Origin: Planobispora longispora | GTDB taxonomy: Bacteria > Actinomycetota > Actinomycetes > Streptosporangiales > Streptosporangiaceae | Length of the DNA: 64,000 nucleotides | Reading direction: 5' to 3' | Assembly (NCBI RefSeq): GCF_016863135.1 | Contig: NZ_BOOH01000023.1 | Coordinates: forward strand, 62,001-126,000 | In this document: positions 50,058-58,249 of the stretch, piece by piece | Numbering within the stretch: position 1 is the first letter of the stretch | How the letters are laid out: each line of letters opens with the position of its first letter | Made by a program: the position numbers and the translations under genes | Notes under the pieces: generated by a model | Told to the model about the DNA's origin: nothing | Seen by the model: the letters and a program-made list of their open reading frames with translations, nothing else | The model's database searches: none

Positions 50058-51317
50058 GTGAAAATCGCCGTTGTCGGGGGCGGCTCGACGTACACGCCGG
50101 AGCTGATCGACGGGTTCGCGCGGCTCCGGGACGAGCTTCCCCTCACCGAGATCGCGCTGGTCGATCCGGACGCCCACCGCCTGGAGCTGGTCGCGGGCAT
50201 GGCCCGCCGGATGCTGGCGCACGCCGGCCACCCGGGGAGGATCCTCGCGACCTCGTCGGTCGAGGAGGGCGTCGCCGGGGCGCAGGCCGTCCTGCTGCAG
50301 CTGCGCGTCGGCGGCCAGACGGCCCGGAACGTGGACGAGACGCTCCCGCTGGAGTGCGGCTGCGTCGGCCAGGAGACCACCGGCGCGGGCGGCCTCGCCA
50401 AGGCCCTGCGCACGGTCCCGGTGGTGCTGGACATCGCCGAGAAGGTCCGCGAGCACGCGCCCGGGGCGTGGATCGTCGACTTCACCAACCCCGTGGGCAT
50501 CGTCACCAGGGCCCTGCTGGAGGCCGGGCACCGGGCCATCGGCCTGTGCAACGTGGCCATCGGGTTCCAGCGCCGATTCGCCGCCAAGCTGGGCGTCGCG
50601 CCCGAGCGGATCTCCCTGGGCCACGTCGGGCTCAACCACCTGACCTGGGAGCGCTCCGTCCACCTCGACGGCGAGGACGTGCTGCCCGCGCTGCTGGAGT
50701 CGCACGGCCAGGAGATCGCCGACGACATCGGCCTGCCGGTCGATCTGATCCGCCGCCTGGGCGTGGTGCCCTCCTACTACCTGCGCTACTTCTACGAGCA
50801 CGACCTCGTGGTGGAGGAGCAGAAGGCCAAGCCGTCGCGGGCGGCCGAGGTCGCGGCGATGGAGGACGAGCTGCTGAAGCTGTACGCCGACCCGTCGGTG
50901 ACCGCCAAGCCCGAGCTGCTGGGCAAGCGCGGCGGCGCGTTCTACTCCGAGGCCGCGGTGGCGCTGATCGCCTCGCTCGCCGGCGACCGGGGCGACACCC
51001 AGGTGGTCAACCTCCGCAACGGGGGGACCCTGCCGTTCCTGGCCGACGACGCGGTCATCGAGGTGCCCGCCCGGATCACCGCCGCCGGGGCCGTGCCGCT
51101 GGCCGTACCGGCCGTGGAGCCGCTCTACGCCGGGCTCATCGCGCACGTCACCGCGTACGAGACGCTGGCCCTGGAGGCCGCGCTGCACGGCGGCGAGGAG
51201 CGGGTGGCCGACGCCCTGCTGGCCCACCCGCTGGTCGGCCAGGCGTCGCTCGCCGGCGACCTGGCCCGCCGCCTGATCGACGCCAACCGGCGGCACCTGC
51301 CCTGGGCGGGCGCGTGA
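50058..51317 (+). CDS. Glycoside hydrolase family 4 (6-phospho-beta-glucosidase-like)
   Basis: A 419-residue NAD+- and divalent-metal-dependent GH4 hydrolase. The NAD-binding start is KIAVVGGGSTYTPELIDGF, followed by LLQLRVGGQTARNVDE, QETTGAGGLAKALRTVP, the metal-ligand Cys164 in LCNVAIGFQRRF, and LGHVGLNHLTWE. Members cleave glycosides by redox-assisted elimination; 6-phospho-beta-glucosides or GlcNAc-containing disaccharides are candidate substrates. GTG 50058 follows AGGAG. It lies 88 bases after the ROK gene and overlaps the kinase start by 4 bases. Confidence 0.93.
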   Translation: MKIAVVGGGSTYTPELIDGFARLRDELPLTEIALVDPDAHRLELVAGMARRMLAHAGHPGRILATSSVEEGVAGAQAVLLQLRVGGQTARNVDETLPLECGCVGQETTGAGGLAKALRTVPVVLDIAEKVREHAPGAWIVDFTNPVGIVTRALLEAGHRAIGLCNVAIGFQRRFAAKLGVAPERISLGHVGLNHLTWERSVHLDGEDVLPALLESHGQEIADDIGLPVDLIRRLGVVPSYYLRYFYEHDLVVEEQKAKPSRAAEVAAMEDELLKLYADPSVTAKPELLGKRGGAFYSEAAVALIASLAGDRGDTQVVNLRNGGTLPFLADDAVIEVPARITAAGAVPLAVPAVEPLYAGLIAHVTAYETLALEAALHGGEERVADALLAHPLVGQASLAGDLARRLIDANRRHLPWAGA

Positions 51318-52285
51318 GGACCGTCCTGGCCATCGACGGCGGCAACAGCAAGACCGACGTCGCGCTGGTCGGCGAGGACGGCTCCGTCCTGGCCACCGGC
51401 CGCGGCGCGGCCTTCGAGCCGCAGCGGGCGGGGGTGGGCGCCGCGATCGACGTGATCGCCGAGACGGTGCGGCGGGCGCTCGGCGAGCGGGCGGCCCCGC
51501 CGTACGCCGACCACGTGGCCGCCTACGTGGCGGGCGCGGACCTGCCGGTCGAGGAGGAGGCCCTCCGCGACGAGATCCTCGCCCGGGGATACGGGCGGGA
51601 GGCGGTCGTCGGCAACGACACCTTCGCGCTGCTGCGCTCCGGGGCCTCGGGGCCGTACGGCGTGGCCGTGGTCTGCGGGGCGGGGATCAACGCGGTCGGA
51701 GTCTCCCCCACCGGCGAGGTCGCCAGGTTCCCCGCCCTGGGGAAGATCACCGGGGACTGGGGCGGCGGCATGGGACTGGGCGAGGAGACGCTCTGGCACG
51801 CCGTGCGGTCCGAGGACGGCCGCGGCCCGGCCACCGGGCTGGAGCGCGCGGTGCGCGAGCACTTCGGCGCCCGCACCGTCGAGGAGGTCTCCCTCGGCCT
51901 GCACTTCGGCGACCTGCCCCACGCCAGGCTGCACGAGCTGGTGCCGGTGCTGATGACGACGGCCGCCGCGGGCGACGCGGTGGCGCGGTCCCTCGTGGCG
52001 CGCATGGCGGAGGAGGTCACCGTGCTCGCGGTGGTCGCCCTGCGCCGCCTGGACCTGCTCGGCGTCCCCATGGAGGTGGTCCTGGGCGGCGGTGTGCTGA
52101 CCGCCCGCGACCCGCTGCTGAACGGCATGATCGAGGAGCTGTTCACCGAGCGGGCCCCGCAGGCCAAGCTGGTCGTGGCCGACGTGCCGCCGATCGTGGG
52201 CGCCGCCCTGCTCGGCCTGGACGCCCTGGACGCGAGCGAGGAGGCCAAGGCCCGCCTGCGGGCCCGTTTCTCCGCCGAGGTCTGA
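51314..52285 (+). CDS. N-acetylglucosamine kinase-like (BadF/BadG/BcrA/BcrD ATPase family)
   Basis: A 323-residue ASKHA-fold kinase. Phosphate 1 motif TVLAIDGGNSKTDVALV, then VGNDTFALL, CGAGINAVGVSPTG, LGKITGDWGGGMGLGEETLWHAVRSEDGRG and the adenosine motif VVLGGGVLTARDPLL. The family includes mammalian-type GlcNAc kinases and glucosamine kinases. GTG 51314 overlaps the GH4 stop (GTGA), so the sugar released by GH4 is likely phosphorylated here. No transporter gene is present in the window. Confidence 0.9.
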   Translation: MRTVLAIDGGNSKTDVALVGEDGSVLATGRGAAFEPQRAGVGAAIDVIAETVRRALGERAAPPYADHVAAYVAGADLPVEEEALRDEILARGYGREAVVGNDTFALLRSGASGPYGVAVVCGAGINAVGVSPTGEVARFPALGKITGDWGGGMGLGEETLWHAVRSEDGRGPATGLERAVREHFGARTVEEVSLGLHFGDLPHARLHELVPVLMTTAAAGDAVARSLVARMAEEVTVLAVVALRRLDLLGVPMEVVLGGGVLTARDPLLNGMIEELFTERAPQAKLVVADVPPIVGAALLGLDALDASEEAKARLRARFSAEV

Positions 52286-52392
52286 GTGCCGAGGACGCCC
52301 GGCCGCCGGGAGCACGGACCGAAGAGCGCCGGGGACGTCAGGGCCGGGAACGTGGGGCCGGGGACGTGGCGGCCGCTCACGCCCCGGCCGGC

Positions 52393-52755
52393 TCACGCCT
52401 CGGGCTCCCAGTAGGTCTCCACGCGATGGCCGTCCGGGTCGGCGCACTTGAACGCCACGTAGGCGGGTTCGTCGTAGTGCTCGCCGACCCCGACGCCGTC
52501 GGCCCGCATCCGGGCCAGCAGGGCGCGCACCTCCTCCGGCTCGCCCATCCGGAAGCCGAAGTGCAGGAAGGCGGGGAGCGGCCCCACCTCCTGCCCGCCG
52601 TGCAGGGCCAGGTCGAAGCCGTCGGCGTTGCGGACGATGACGGTGCCGTCCTCGTAGCGCCGGGCGGTGGCGGGGTCGAACCCGAAGTACGTCTCGTAGA
52701 AGCGCAGGCTGCGCCGCGCGTCGCGCACGGGCAGCCCGAGATGGCTCAGGTGCAT
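52393..52755 (-). CDS. VOC-family (glyoxalase/dioxygenase-fold) protein
   Basis: A 120-residue single-module VOC protein: LSHLGLPVRDARRSLRFYETYFGFDP, then DGFDLALHGG, FLHFGFRM and YVAFKCADPDGHRVETYWEPE. The metal-ligand pattern His/Glu is visible (His5, Glu near 115). It could be a glyoxalase, resistance or dioxygenase-like protein; nothing in context decides. ATG 52755 fits; the longer frame adds an Arg-rich stretch. Confidence 0.88.
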   Translation of the reverse strand: MHLSHLGLPVRDARRSLRFYETYFGFDPATARRYEDGTVIVRNADGFDLALHGGQEVGPLPAFLHFGFRMGEPEEVRALLARMRADGVGVGEHYDEPAYVAFKCADPDGHRVETYWEPEA

Positions 52756-52858
52756 GGGCACAGCGTGCGACTCCGCCCGCCGTGCCACAAGGTCTTTCTG
52801 CACACCCGTTCCTCCCACCGCCTCCCGGAGGCTTCTCCTCGTCCTCCCCGGACGATTC

Positions 52859-54010
52859 TCATCGCCCGCCCGCCCCGGCGGCGAGGTAGTCGCTGATCAG
52901 CCCGAGCCAGCGGGTGTAGGCCCAGCCCGCCAGCCGGTCGGGGAGGAGGCGGCTGAGGTTCGGGCGGTACTTGTCGGTGGATTCGGCGCCGGCCGCCCGG
53001 GTGACGCGGGCGGCTCGCGTGGAACGGCCGCGTTCGTATCGGCGCAGGGCGTCCGTCAATTCGGTGAGGTCGTGTCCGGCGACGTCGCGCAGCGCGCGGG
53101 TCAGCGCCCAGGCGTCTTCGAGCGCCTGATTGGCGCCCTGGGCCTGGGTGGGGGGCATGGTGTGCGCGGCGTCGCCCACCAGCGTGCCGCGGCCCCGCCC
53201 CCAGACGCGCGGGACCCGGTGCCGGTGGTGGGGGAAGAACTCGATCTCCTCGTCGCCGATCGCCGCCAGCACGTCGGGCACGGGAGCGGCCCAGTGGCCG
53301 AACCGCCGGCGCAGGTCGTCGGCGGCGGAGGCCCGCGCGGGCTCGCCGGGTTCCCACCGCCGGTCGAACCACCACTGGAGCAGGCCCTCGCCCGCGGGCA
53401 TCAGCCCGCACACGCCCTCCCTGCCGACGATCAGCAACCCCTCGCGCCCGCCGGTGACCCCGATCGGAATGCGGCTCAGCCCCTGCCAGGTGGCCCAGCC
53501 GCTCGGCTCGGCCGGGTCCGCGCCCCACAGGCGCCGCCGCACCGCCGAGCGGTGACCGTCGGCGCCCACGAGCACGTCGCCGGTCGCGTCGCCGCCGTCG
53601 GCGAAGTGGGCCACCACCCCGCTCTCGTCGTGGGTCATCCCCGTGCAGGCGCGGCCGAAGGACACCGTCCCGCCGGGCAGGCCGTCGGCGAGACGTTCGA
53701 TCAGGCGGCGGCGCGGCAGGGAGACGTGCGGCCGTCCGTAGCGCCGGGCGGCCCGCGCGACGTCGACGCGCAGCAGGCGCCGGCCGGCGGCCTCGCGCTG
53801 CTCCAGGATCTCGATCGGGCTGCCCGCGCCGTCCAGCGAGACCCCCAGCTCGGCGAGGATGCCCGAACCGTTGCTCCACAGCGTCAGGGCGGCGCCGCTC
53901 GTCCGCGGCGCGGGGGCCTTCTCGAAGACCTCGACGTGATGACCCGCGGCGAGCAGTCCCCGGGCGGCCGCGAGCCCGCCGACTCCGGCCCCGATCACGA
54001 GCACCCTCAT
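52859..54010 (-). CDS. FAD-dependent monooxygenase
   Basis: A 383-residue class A flavoprotein hydroxylase. It opens RVLVIGAGVGGLAAARGLLAAGH (GxGxxG), has DVLVGADGHRSAVRRRLWG near 150 (DG motif) and TLVGDAAHTMPPTQAQGANQALEDAWAL near 285 (GD motif). It probably hydroxylates an aromatic or polyketide-like compound using NAD(P)H. ATG 54010 has AAGGAG 6 bases upstream. It is divergent from a TetR gene across an 86-base gap full of short palindromes, so that TetR is its likely regulator. Confidence 0.92.
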   Translation of the reverse strand: MRVLVIGAGVGGLAAARGLLAAGHHVEVFEKAPAPRTSGAALTLWSNGSGILAELGVSLDGAGSPIEILEQREAAGRRLLRVDVARAARRYGRPHVSLPRRRLIERLADGLPGGTVSFGRACTGMTHDESGVVAHFADGGDATGDVLVGADGHRSAVRRRLWGADPAEPSGWATWQGLSRIPIGVTGGREGLLIVGREGVCGLMPAGEGLLQWWFDRRWEPGEPARASAADDLRRRFGHWAAPVPDVLAAIGDEEIEFFPHHRHRVPRVWGRGRGTLVGDAAHTMPPTQAQGANQALEDAWALTRALRDVAGHDLTELTDALRRYERGRSTRAARVTRAAGAESTDKYRPNLSRLLPDRLAGWAYTRWLGLISDYLAAGAGGR

Positions 54011-54029
54011 CGCCACTCCTTTCACTACG

Positions 54030-54075
54030 ATCGTTGTACTACTGGAACCGTAGCACTACGGCAGTTGTACAACCA
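54030..54075. promoter_or_regulatory. Palindromic operator region between monooxygenase and TetR genes
   Basis: CCGTAGCACTACGG (54048-54061) and GTTGTACAAC (54064-54073) are perfect palindromes, and a GTTGTACTAC half-site lies at 54033. The region is A+T-richer than average and sits between the two divergent starts, as expected for TetR binding. Confidence 0.55.
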
Positions 54076-54096
54076 CAGCAGCGATAGGATCCGAGG

Positions 54097-54693
54097 GTGG
54101 CGCCACAGAACACGGAACGCCGCCGCGTCCTGGCCGACGCGGCGATCGACGTCCTCGGCCGGCAGGGCGTGCACGGCCTCAGCCACCGCGCCGTGGACGA
54201 ACGCTCCGGCCTGCCCGCCGGGACGGCCTCCAACTACTTCCGCAGCCGGGACGCCCTGCTCGCCGCCGCCATGGACCGCGTCGCCGACCTGCACCACGCC
54301 GAGATGGAGGCCGCCGCCGCCCTGGAGACCGCGCCGATCGGACGCGCCCGGCTCATCGAGATGCTCGGCCTGTCGCTCCTGGCCGCCGCCGACCGGAACC
54401 GGATCCGCTACCTGGCGGTCTGCGAGCTCAGCCTCGAGGCGACCCGGCGGCCCGCCCTGCTGGAGACGCTGACGGCGATGAACGAGGCCTCGGTGCGGTT
54501 CACCTGCGAGCAGCACCGGGCGCTGGGCCTGGACACCTCCGTCGAGGACGTCCGGACCCTCATCCTGCTCTACGGCAACGCCCTGTTCGGCCTGCTGACC
54601 GGCCCCCCCGAGCGGATCACCCGGGAGACCGCGCTGACTCTGGCCAAGGCCCTCGTCGACGGCGTGCTCGGCCCCTCGCGATCCGAGGGCTGA
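54097..54693 (+). CDS. TetR-family transcriptional regulator
   Basis: A 198-residue TetR. The N-terminal helix-turn-helix is ADAAIDVLGRQGVHGLSHRAVDERSGLPAGTASNYFRSRDALL (about 14-56). The all-helical C-terminal ligand domain has no recognisable signature. GTG 54097 has no strong ribosome-binding site. It probably represses itself and the divergent FAD monooxygenase. Confidence 0.9.
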   Translation: MAPQNTERRRVLADAAIDVLGRQGVHGLSHRAVDERSGLPAGTASNYFRSRDALLAAAMDRVADLHHAEMEAAAALETAPIGRARLIEMLGLSLLAAADRNRIRYLAVCELSLEATRRPALLETLTAMNEASVRFTCEQHRALGLDTSVEDVRTLILLYGNALFGLLTGPPERITRETALTLAKALVDGVLGPSRSEG

Positions 54694-54697
54694 GCCC

Positions 54698-55138
54698 ATG
54701 ACCGGATCATGGGCGTGGGACGTGGCGATCGGGATCGCGGTCGCGCTGCCGGTCACCTGGCTGGCGCTGATCGCCGTGCTGGTGATCGTCCGGCCGCGGG
54801 GCGGGCTGCTCCGGGAGGCGCTGCGGCTCCTGCCCGACGTGCTGCGCCTGGTACGCCGCCTGGCCGCCGACCGGGAGCTGCCCCGCGGGGTGCGCGTGCG
54901 GCTGGCGCTGCTCCTCGCCTACCTGGCCTCCCCCATCGACCTGGTGCCCGACTTCATCCCCGTCCTGGGCTACGCCGACGACGCCATCATCGTCGTCGCG
55001 GTGCTGCGCTCGGTGGTGCGCCGGGCCGGCCTGCGGGCGGTGCGCCGCCACTGGCCCGGCACCGACGACGGCTTCGCCGCCCTGACCCGCCTGACCGGCC
55101 TCGACAGACCACCCCCCGCCGCGCCTCCCACCGCCTGA
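54698..55138 (+). CDS. DUF1232 (YkvA-like) membrane protein
   Basis: A 146-residue protein with an N-terminal membrane helix (about 8-30) and a DUF1232 domain: LPRGVRVRLALLLAYLASPIDLVPDFIPVLGYADDAIIVVAVLRSV. The family is of unknown function. ATG 54698 lies 4 bases after the TetR stop, so the two are probably cotranscribed. The tail is Pro/Ala-rich. Confidence 0.88.
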   Translation: MTGSWAWDVAIGIAVALPVTWLALIAVLVIVRPRGGLLREALRLLPDVLRLVRRLAADRELPRGVRVRLALLLAYLASPIDLVPDFIPVLGYADDAIIVVAVLRSVVRRAGLRAVRRHWPGTDDGFAALTRLTGLDRPPPAAPPTA

Positions 55139-55251
55139 CCGGGCCCGTCGGACGCCTCCGCGCCTCTCGCCACCCGACCGGGCCCGCCGTTCACGCGCCG
55201 TCGCCCGAACCGGTGTCCGGCCTCGGCGAAGTCGGCGGCGGGACCGGCCGA

Positions 55252-55593
55252 TCACCAGTCGCGGGTGGCGATCAGCTCCTCCACGTCCGCGTCCGTGAAC
55301 CCGTAGGCCGAGGCCACGAACCAGAAGTCCTCGGCGATCACTTCGCGCGCCACGGTCTCGATCCCGCTGCCGGCCGCCTCGAACTCGGCCTCCAGCTCGT
55401 TGAACTCCTCCGTCGCCGCGTGCGTGAGGGCGTACAGCGCCGCGAGACCCGACGGCCGATCCGCCTCGATCCGCTCGCACAGACGCAACAAGATCTCTTT
55501 GCCCCTGTCGACGACATGATCGGGGTAGTAGCCGTCCCGGTACATGCCCTCGAGGAAGCTGTGACCGGCTATCTGCTGGTTGCTGGGGGGCAC
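55252..55593 (-). CDS. DUF5713 family protein
   Basis: A 113-residue soluble, acidic protein resembling the DUF5713 family: SFLEGMYRDGYYPDHVVDRGKEILLRLCERIE, then LYALTHAATEEFNELEAEFEAAGSGIETVAREVIAEDF, ending DADVEELIATRDW. Function unknown. GTG 55593 has AGGAG upstream and was preferred over an earlier ATG whose extra residues are Arg-rich. Confidence 0.75.
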   Translation of the reverse strand: MPPSNQQIAGHSFLEGMYRDGYYPDHVVDRGKEILLRLCERIEADRPSGLAALYALTHAATEEFNELEAEFEAAGSGIETVAREVIAEDFWFVASAYGFTDADVEELIATRDW

Positions 55594-56005
55594 CCTGTTC
55601 TCCTGTCGCCGCCGTGACTCGATGTGCCGATACTGCACGCCACCACCGACAATCGCCCGAATGAGACGGGTGGTCACCGGCGAGTGATCCCGGCGGTGAC
55701 GGCCGGGCCTCCTGCCGTATCCACGCCTCGGCGCGGGGCAGCCGGTCCTTCGCTCCCTCGTCCCAGATCAGAAAAGGGCGCCGGGTATGGCGGCGCCGAG
55801 AACGGGACGGCGGAGGTGCTGGGGGCCGATCATGACGCCGGTGACGCGGAGGGGGGTGAAGTCGGCATCGGACATGATCAGAAAGCTACCGGCAGGTGTG
55901 ATGCCCTGTCTGCCCCGTCCAGGCCCCGCGCTTCCGCCGGCAGGCCGGCCCCGGGGCGACGCATCCCTCCCAGGGATGTGGTCATCGGATGCTTACTCCC
56001 ACCTA
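55594..56005. other. Intergenic region upstream of the TetR-P450 operon
   Basis: About 410 bases without an accepted gene. A minus-strand 34-codon frame (55773-55877, starting MSDADFTPLRVTGVMIG) has sensible composition but no recognised family. Confidence 0.35.
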
Positions 56006-56042
56006 TTGACGAATCAAATGAACGATCTTTTAATTCGTTCAT
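56006..56042 (+). promoter_or_regulatory. Leaderless promoter with overlapping TetR operator
   Basis: TTGACG (56006-56011), 17 bases and TTTAAT (56029-56034) place the transcription start at or next to the ATG (56041). An inverted repeat with 8-base arms, ATGAACGA and TCGTTCAT (56018-56042, 9-base spacer), covers the -10 element and the start codon. Binding by the encoded TetR would block initiation. Confidence 0.75.
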
Positions 56043-56658
56043 GGGACGCATCGCGGGCGTCACCGCCGCCGAGACGCGTGAACGGCTGCTGCGCGCGGCC
56101 GCCGAGGTGTTCGCCGAGCGCGGGTACGACGGCACGCGCGTGGCCGACATCGCGGCCTCGGCCGGGGTGAGCAACGGCGCGCTGTACGCGCACTTCGGCT
56201 CGAAGGCCGAGCTGCTGGTGGCCGCGCTGCGCGCGCACGGGCCGCGCCTCCTGGCCGACCTGCTCGCCGCCGATCCCGACCGGCGGATCTCGGATCTGCT
56301 CGTCGCCGTCGGCCGCAGGCTGCCCCACCGCCGCGAGGCCTGCGGACACCTCATCGTCGAGGCGCTGGTCGCGGCCCGCCGCGACGAGGAGGTCGCCCGC
56401 TCGATGCGCGGCTACGTCGGCGAGCGCGCCGACTGGCTCGCCGGGCTCGTACGGCTCGCCCAGCGCGACGGCGAGCTCGACCCCACGCTGCCGCCGGACG
56501 CGCTGGCCCACTTCTGCCTCCTGCTGGCGATGGGCAGCGCGCTGGTCACCTCGGATCTGCACGCGGTGGACGACGAGGAGTGGGCCGCCCTGCTCACCCG
56601 CGTCGCGGGCGTCCTCGCCCCCACCGACACCACAGCACAGAGGGGAGCACCGCGATGA
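56041..56658 (+). CDS. TetR-family regulator of the ferredoxin-P450 operon
   Basis: A 205-residue TetR. The DNA-binding part is TRERLLRAAAEVFAERGYDGTRVADIAASAGVSNGALYAHFGSKAELL (about 10-58); the C-terminal helical domain is variable. ATG 56041 appears to be the first transcribed codon. The stop overlaps the ferredoxin ATG (ATGA), so regulator, ferredoxin and P450 form one autoregulated operon. Confidence 0.92.
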   Translation: MGRIAGVTAAETRERLLRAAAEVFAERGYDGTRVADIAASAGVSNGALYAHFGSKAELLVAALRAHGPRLLADLLAADPDRRISDLLVAVGRRLPHRREACGHLIVEALVAARRDEEVARSMRGYVGERADWLAGLVRLAQRDGELDPTLPPDALAHFCLLLAMGSALVTSDLHAVDDEEWAALLTRVAGVLAPTDTTAQRGAPR

Positions 56659-56846
56659 AGGTGCGGATCGACTCCGAACGGTGCCAGGGACACGGTCGCT
56701 GCTACGACCTGGCTCCCGAACTGTTCGGCGAGGACGACGAGGGCTACGGGCACGTCCTCGGTGACGGCGCCGTACCGCCGGACGGGGAGCGCACGGCGCG
56801 CCTGGCGGTGTCCAACTGTCCCGAACGGGCGATCGAGATCCTCTAG
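56655..56846 (+). CDS. Single-cluster ferredoxin
   Basis: A 63-residue ferredoxin. Ligand residues are Cys10, His13 (C-x2-H-x2-C pattern), Cys16 and Cys55 (NCPERAI). This matches the [3Fe-4S]/[4Fe-4S] actinobacterial ferredoxins that supply electrons to cytochrome P450s; replacement of the second Cys by His is a known variant. It is translationally coupled to the TetR gene and lies 11 bases before the P450. Confidence 0.95.
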   Translation: MKVRIDSERCQGHGRCYDLAPELFGEDDEGYGHVLGDGAVPPDGERTARLAVSNCPERAIEIL

Positions 56847-56857
56847 GGAGATGTAAC

Positions 56858-58129
56858 ATGACCGTCGATGAACGCTTCAGCCGGGACCTCCGGGAGACGT
56901 TGAAGGACCGCCCCCTCGGCGTCCGCAACGAGATCGTCACCGGTCCGGTCTCCGACTGGGCGGCCGACTTCTCCCACACCGAGCCCGAGTGGGCGGCCGA
57001 CCCCTACCCCATCCAGGACGAGCTGCGGCAGCGCTGCCCGATCGCGCACACCGAGCGGTTCGGCGGCGGATGGCTGCCGACCCGCTACGAGGACGTCGCG
57101 GCCGTCGCCTACGACACCGAGCGCTTCTCGTCCCGGGCGATCATCATGAGCAACTTCCGGCCGCCCCGTGAGATCGCCCCCATCGGCGGCGCGCCGCCCA
57201 TCTCCTCCGACCCGCCCTTCCACCACCACGCGCGCAAGCTCCTGCTGCCGGCCTTCACCAAGGCCGCGGTCGCCAGGCGGGAGGCGGCGACCAGGGCGTT
57301 CTGCCACTCGCTCATCGACTCCTTCGCGGGACGGGACGTCGTCGACGCCGCCCACGACTACGCCCAGCACATCCCGATGCGGGTGATCGCCGACATGCTC
57401 GGATTCCCGCCCGAGGACGGGCCGCGCTTCCGCGAGTTCGTCGAGAACGCGCTCGAGGGCGTCAACTCCCCGCCGGAGGAGCGCGTCGCCCGGATGGAGA
57501 AGCTGTTCGACTACCTGTACGCGCAGATCCGCGACCACGTCGACAACCCGCGCGACGACCTCACCACCTACCTGATCAACGTCGAGCTCGGCGGCCACAA
57601 GCTCAGCCCGGAGCACGTGGCGGGCACGATGGGGCTGCTGCTCATCGCCGGCGTCGACACGACGTGGAGCGCGATCGGCGCCTCCCTGTGGCACCTGGCG
57701 AAGACCCCCGCCGACCGCGCGCGCCTGGTCGCCGAGCCCGGGCTGCTGCCGACCGCGATGGAGGAGTTCCTGCGGGCCTACGCCCCGGTCACCATGGCCC
57801 GGCTGGTCAAGGAGGACATGCGCTGGAACGGCGTCGACATGAAGGCCGACGACTGGGTCCTGCTCTCGTTCCCGGCGGCCAACCGCGACCCCGCGCAGTT
57901 CGACCGGGCGGACGAGGTCGTCATCGACCGAGAGGTCAACCGGCACGCCGCGTTCGGCCTGGGCATCCACCGCTGCGTGGGCTCGCACCTGGCGCGCATG
58001 GAGCTGCGGGTCGCGCTGGAGGTCTGGCTGGAGCGGATCCCGGACTTCGGCCTCGCCGACCCGGCGGCGGTGACCTGGTCCACCGGCCAGGTGCGCGGGC
58101 CGCGCACCCTGCCGGTCCGCATCGGCTGA
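56858..58129 (+). CDS. Cytochrome P450
   Basis: A 423-residue soluble bacterial P450. The oxygen-binding I helix reads LLIAGVDTTWSAIG, the ExxR-type region is EFLRAYAPVTMARLV, and the heme loop is FGLGIHRCVGSHLARMELRVALE with Cys373 as heme ligand. The usual acid-alcohol pair (D-T) in the I helix is present. The electron donor is probably the adjacent ferredoxin. It is most likely a catabolic or specialised monooxygenase; no biosynthetic cluster surrounds it. ATG 56858. Confidence 0.96.
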   Translation: MTVDERFSRDLRETLKDRPLGVRNEIVTGPVSDWAADFSHTEPEWAADPYPIQDELRQRCPIAHTERFGGGWLPTRYEDVAAVAYDTERFSSRAIIMSNFRPPREIAPIGGAPPISSDPPFHHHARKLLLPAFTKAAVARREAATRAFCHSLIDSFAGRDVVDAAHDYAQHIPMRVIADMLGFPPEDGPRFREFVENALEGVNSPPEERVARMEKLFDYLYAQIRDHVDNPRDDLTTYLINVELGGHKLSPEHVAGTMGLLLIAGVDTTWSAIGASLWHLAKTPADRARLVAEPGLLPTAMEEFLRAYAPVTMARLVKEDMRWNGVDMKADDWVLLSFPAANRDPAQFDRADEVVIDREVNRHAAFGLGIHRCVGSHLARMELRVALEVWLERIPDFGLADPAAVTWSTGQVRGPRTLPVRIG

Positions 58130-58200
58130 CCGCGGCGGCCGGAACAGGCGGGCAGGCGGGGCAGGCGGGGCTCCGCTCCCCGGCCGCCCGCCGCGGTGCG

Positions 58201-58247
58201 CGCCGCTCCCGGTCCCGCCCCGGTGTACGGCGGGACCGGGAGCGGCG
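58201..58247. terminator. Strong bidirectional hairpin between P450 and sigma gene
   Basis: A perfect 19-bp G+C-rich stem (58201-58219 with 58229-58247) closes a 9-base loop between two convergent genes. It has no T-tract; its role as a terminator is inferred from position. Confidence 0.62.
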
Positions 58248-58249
58248 GA

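Noticed and set aside
55773-55877. 34-codon minus-strand ORF starting MSDADFTPLRVTG
   Set aside because: No ribosome-binding site or recognisable family; too short to support.
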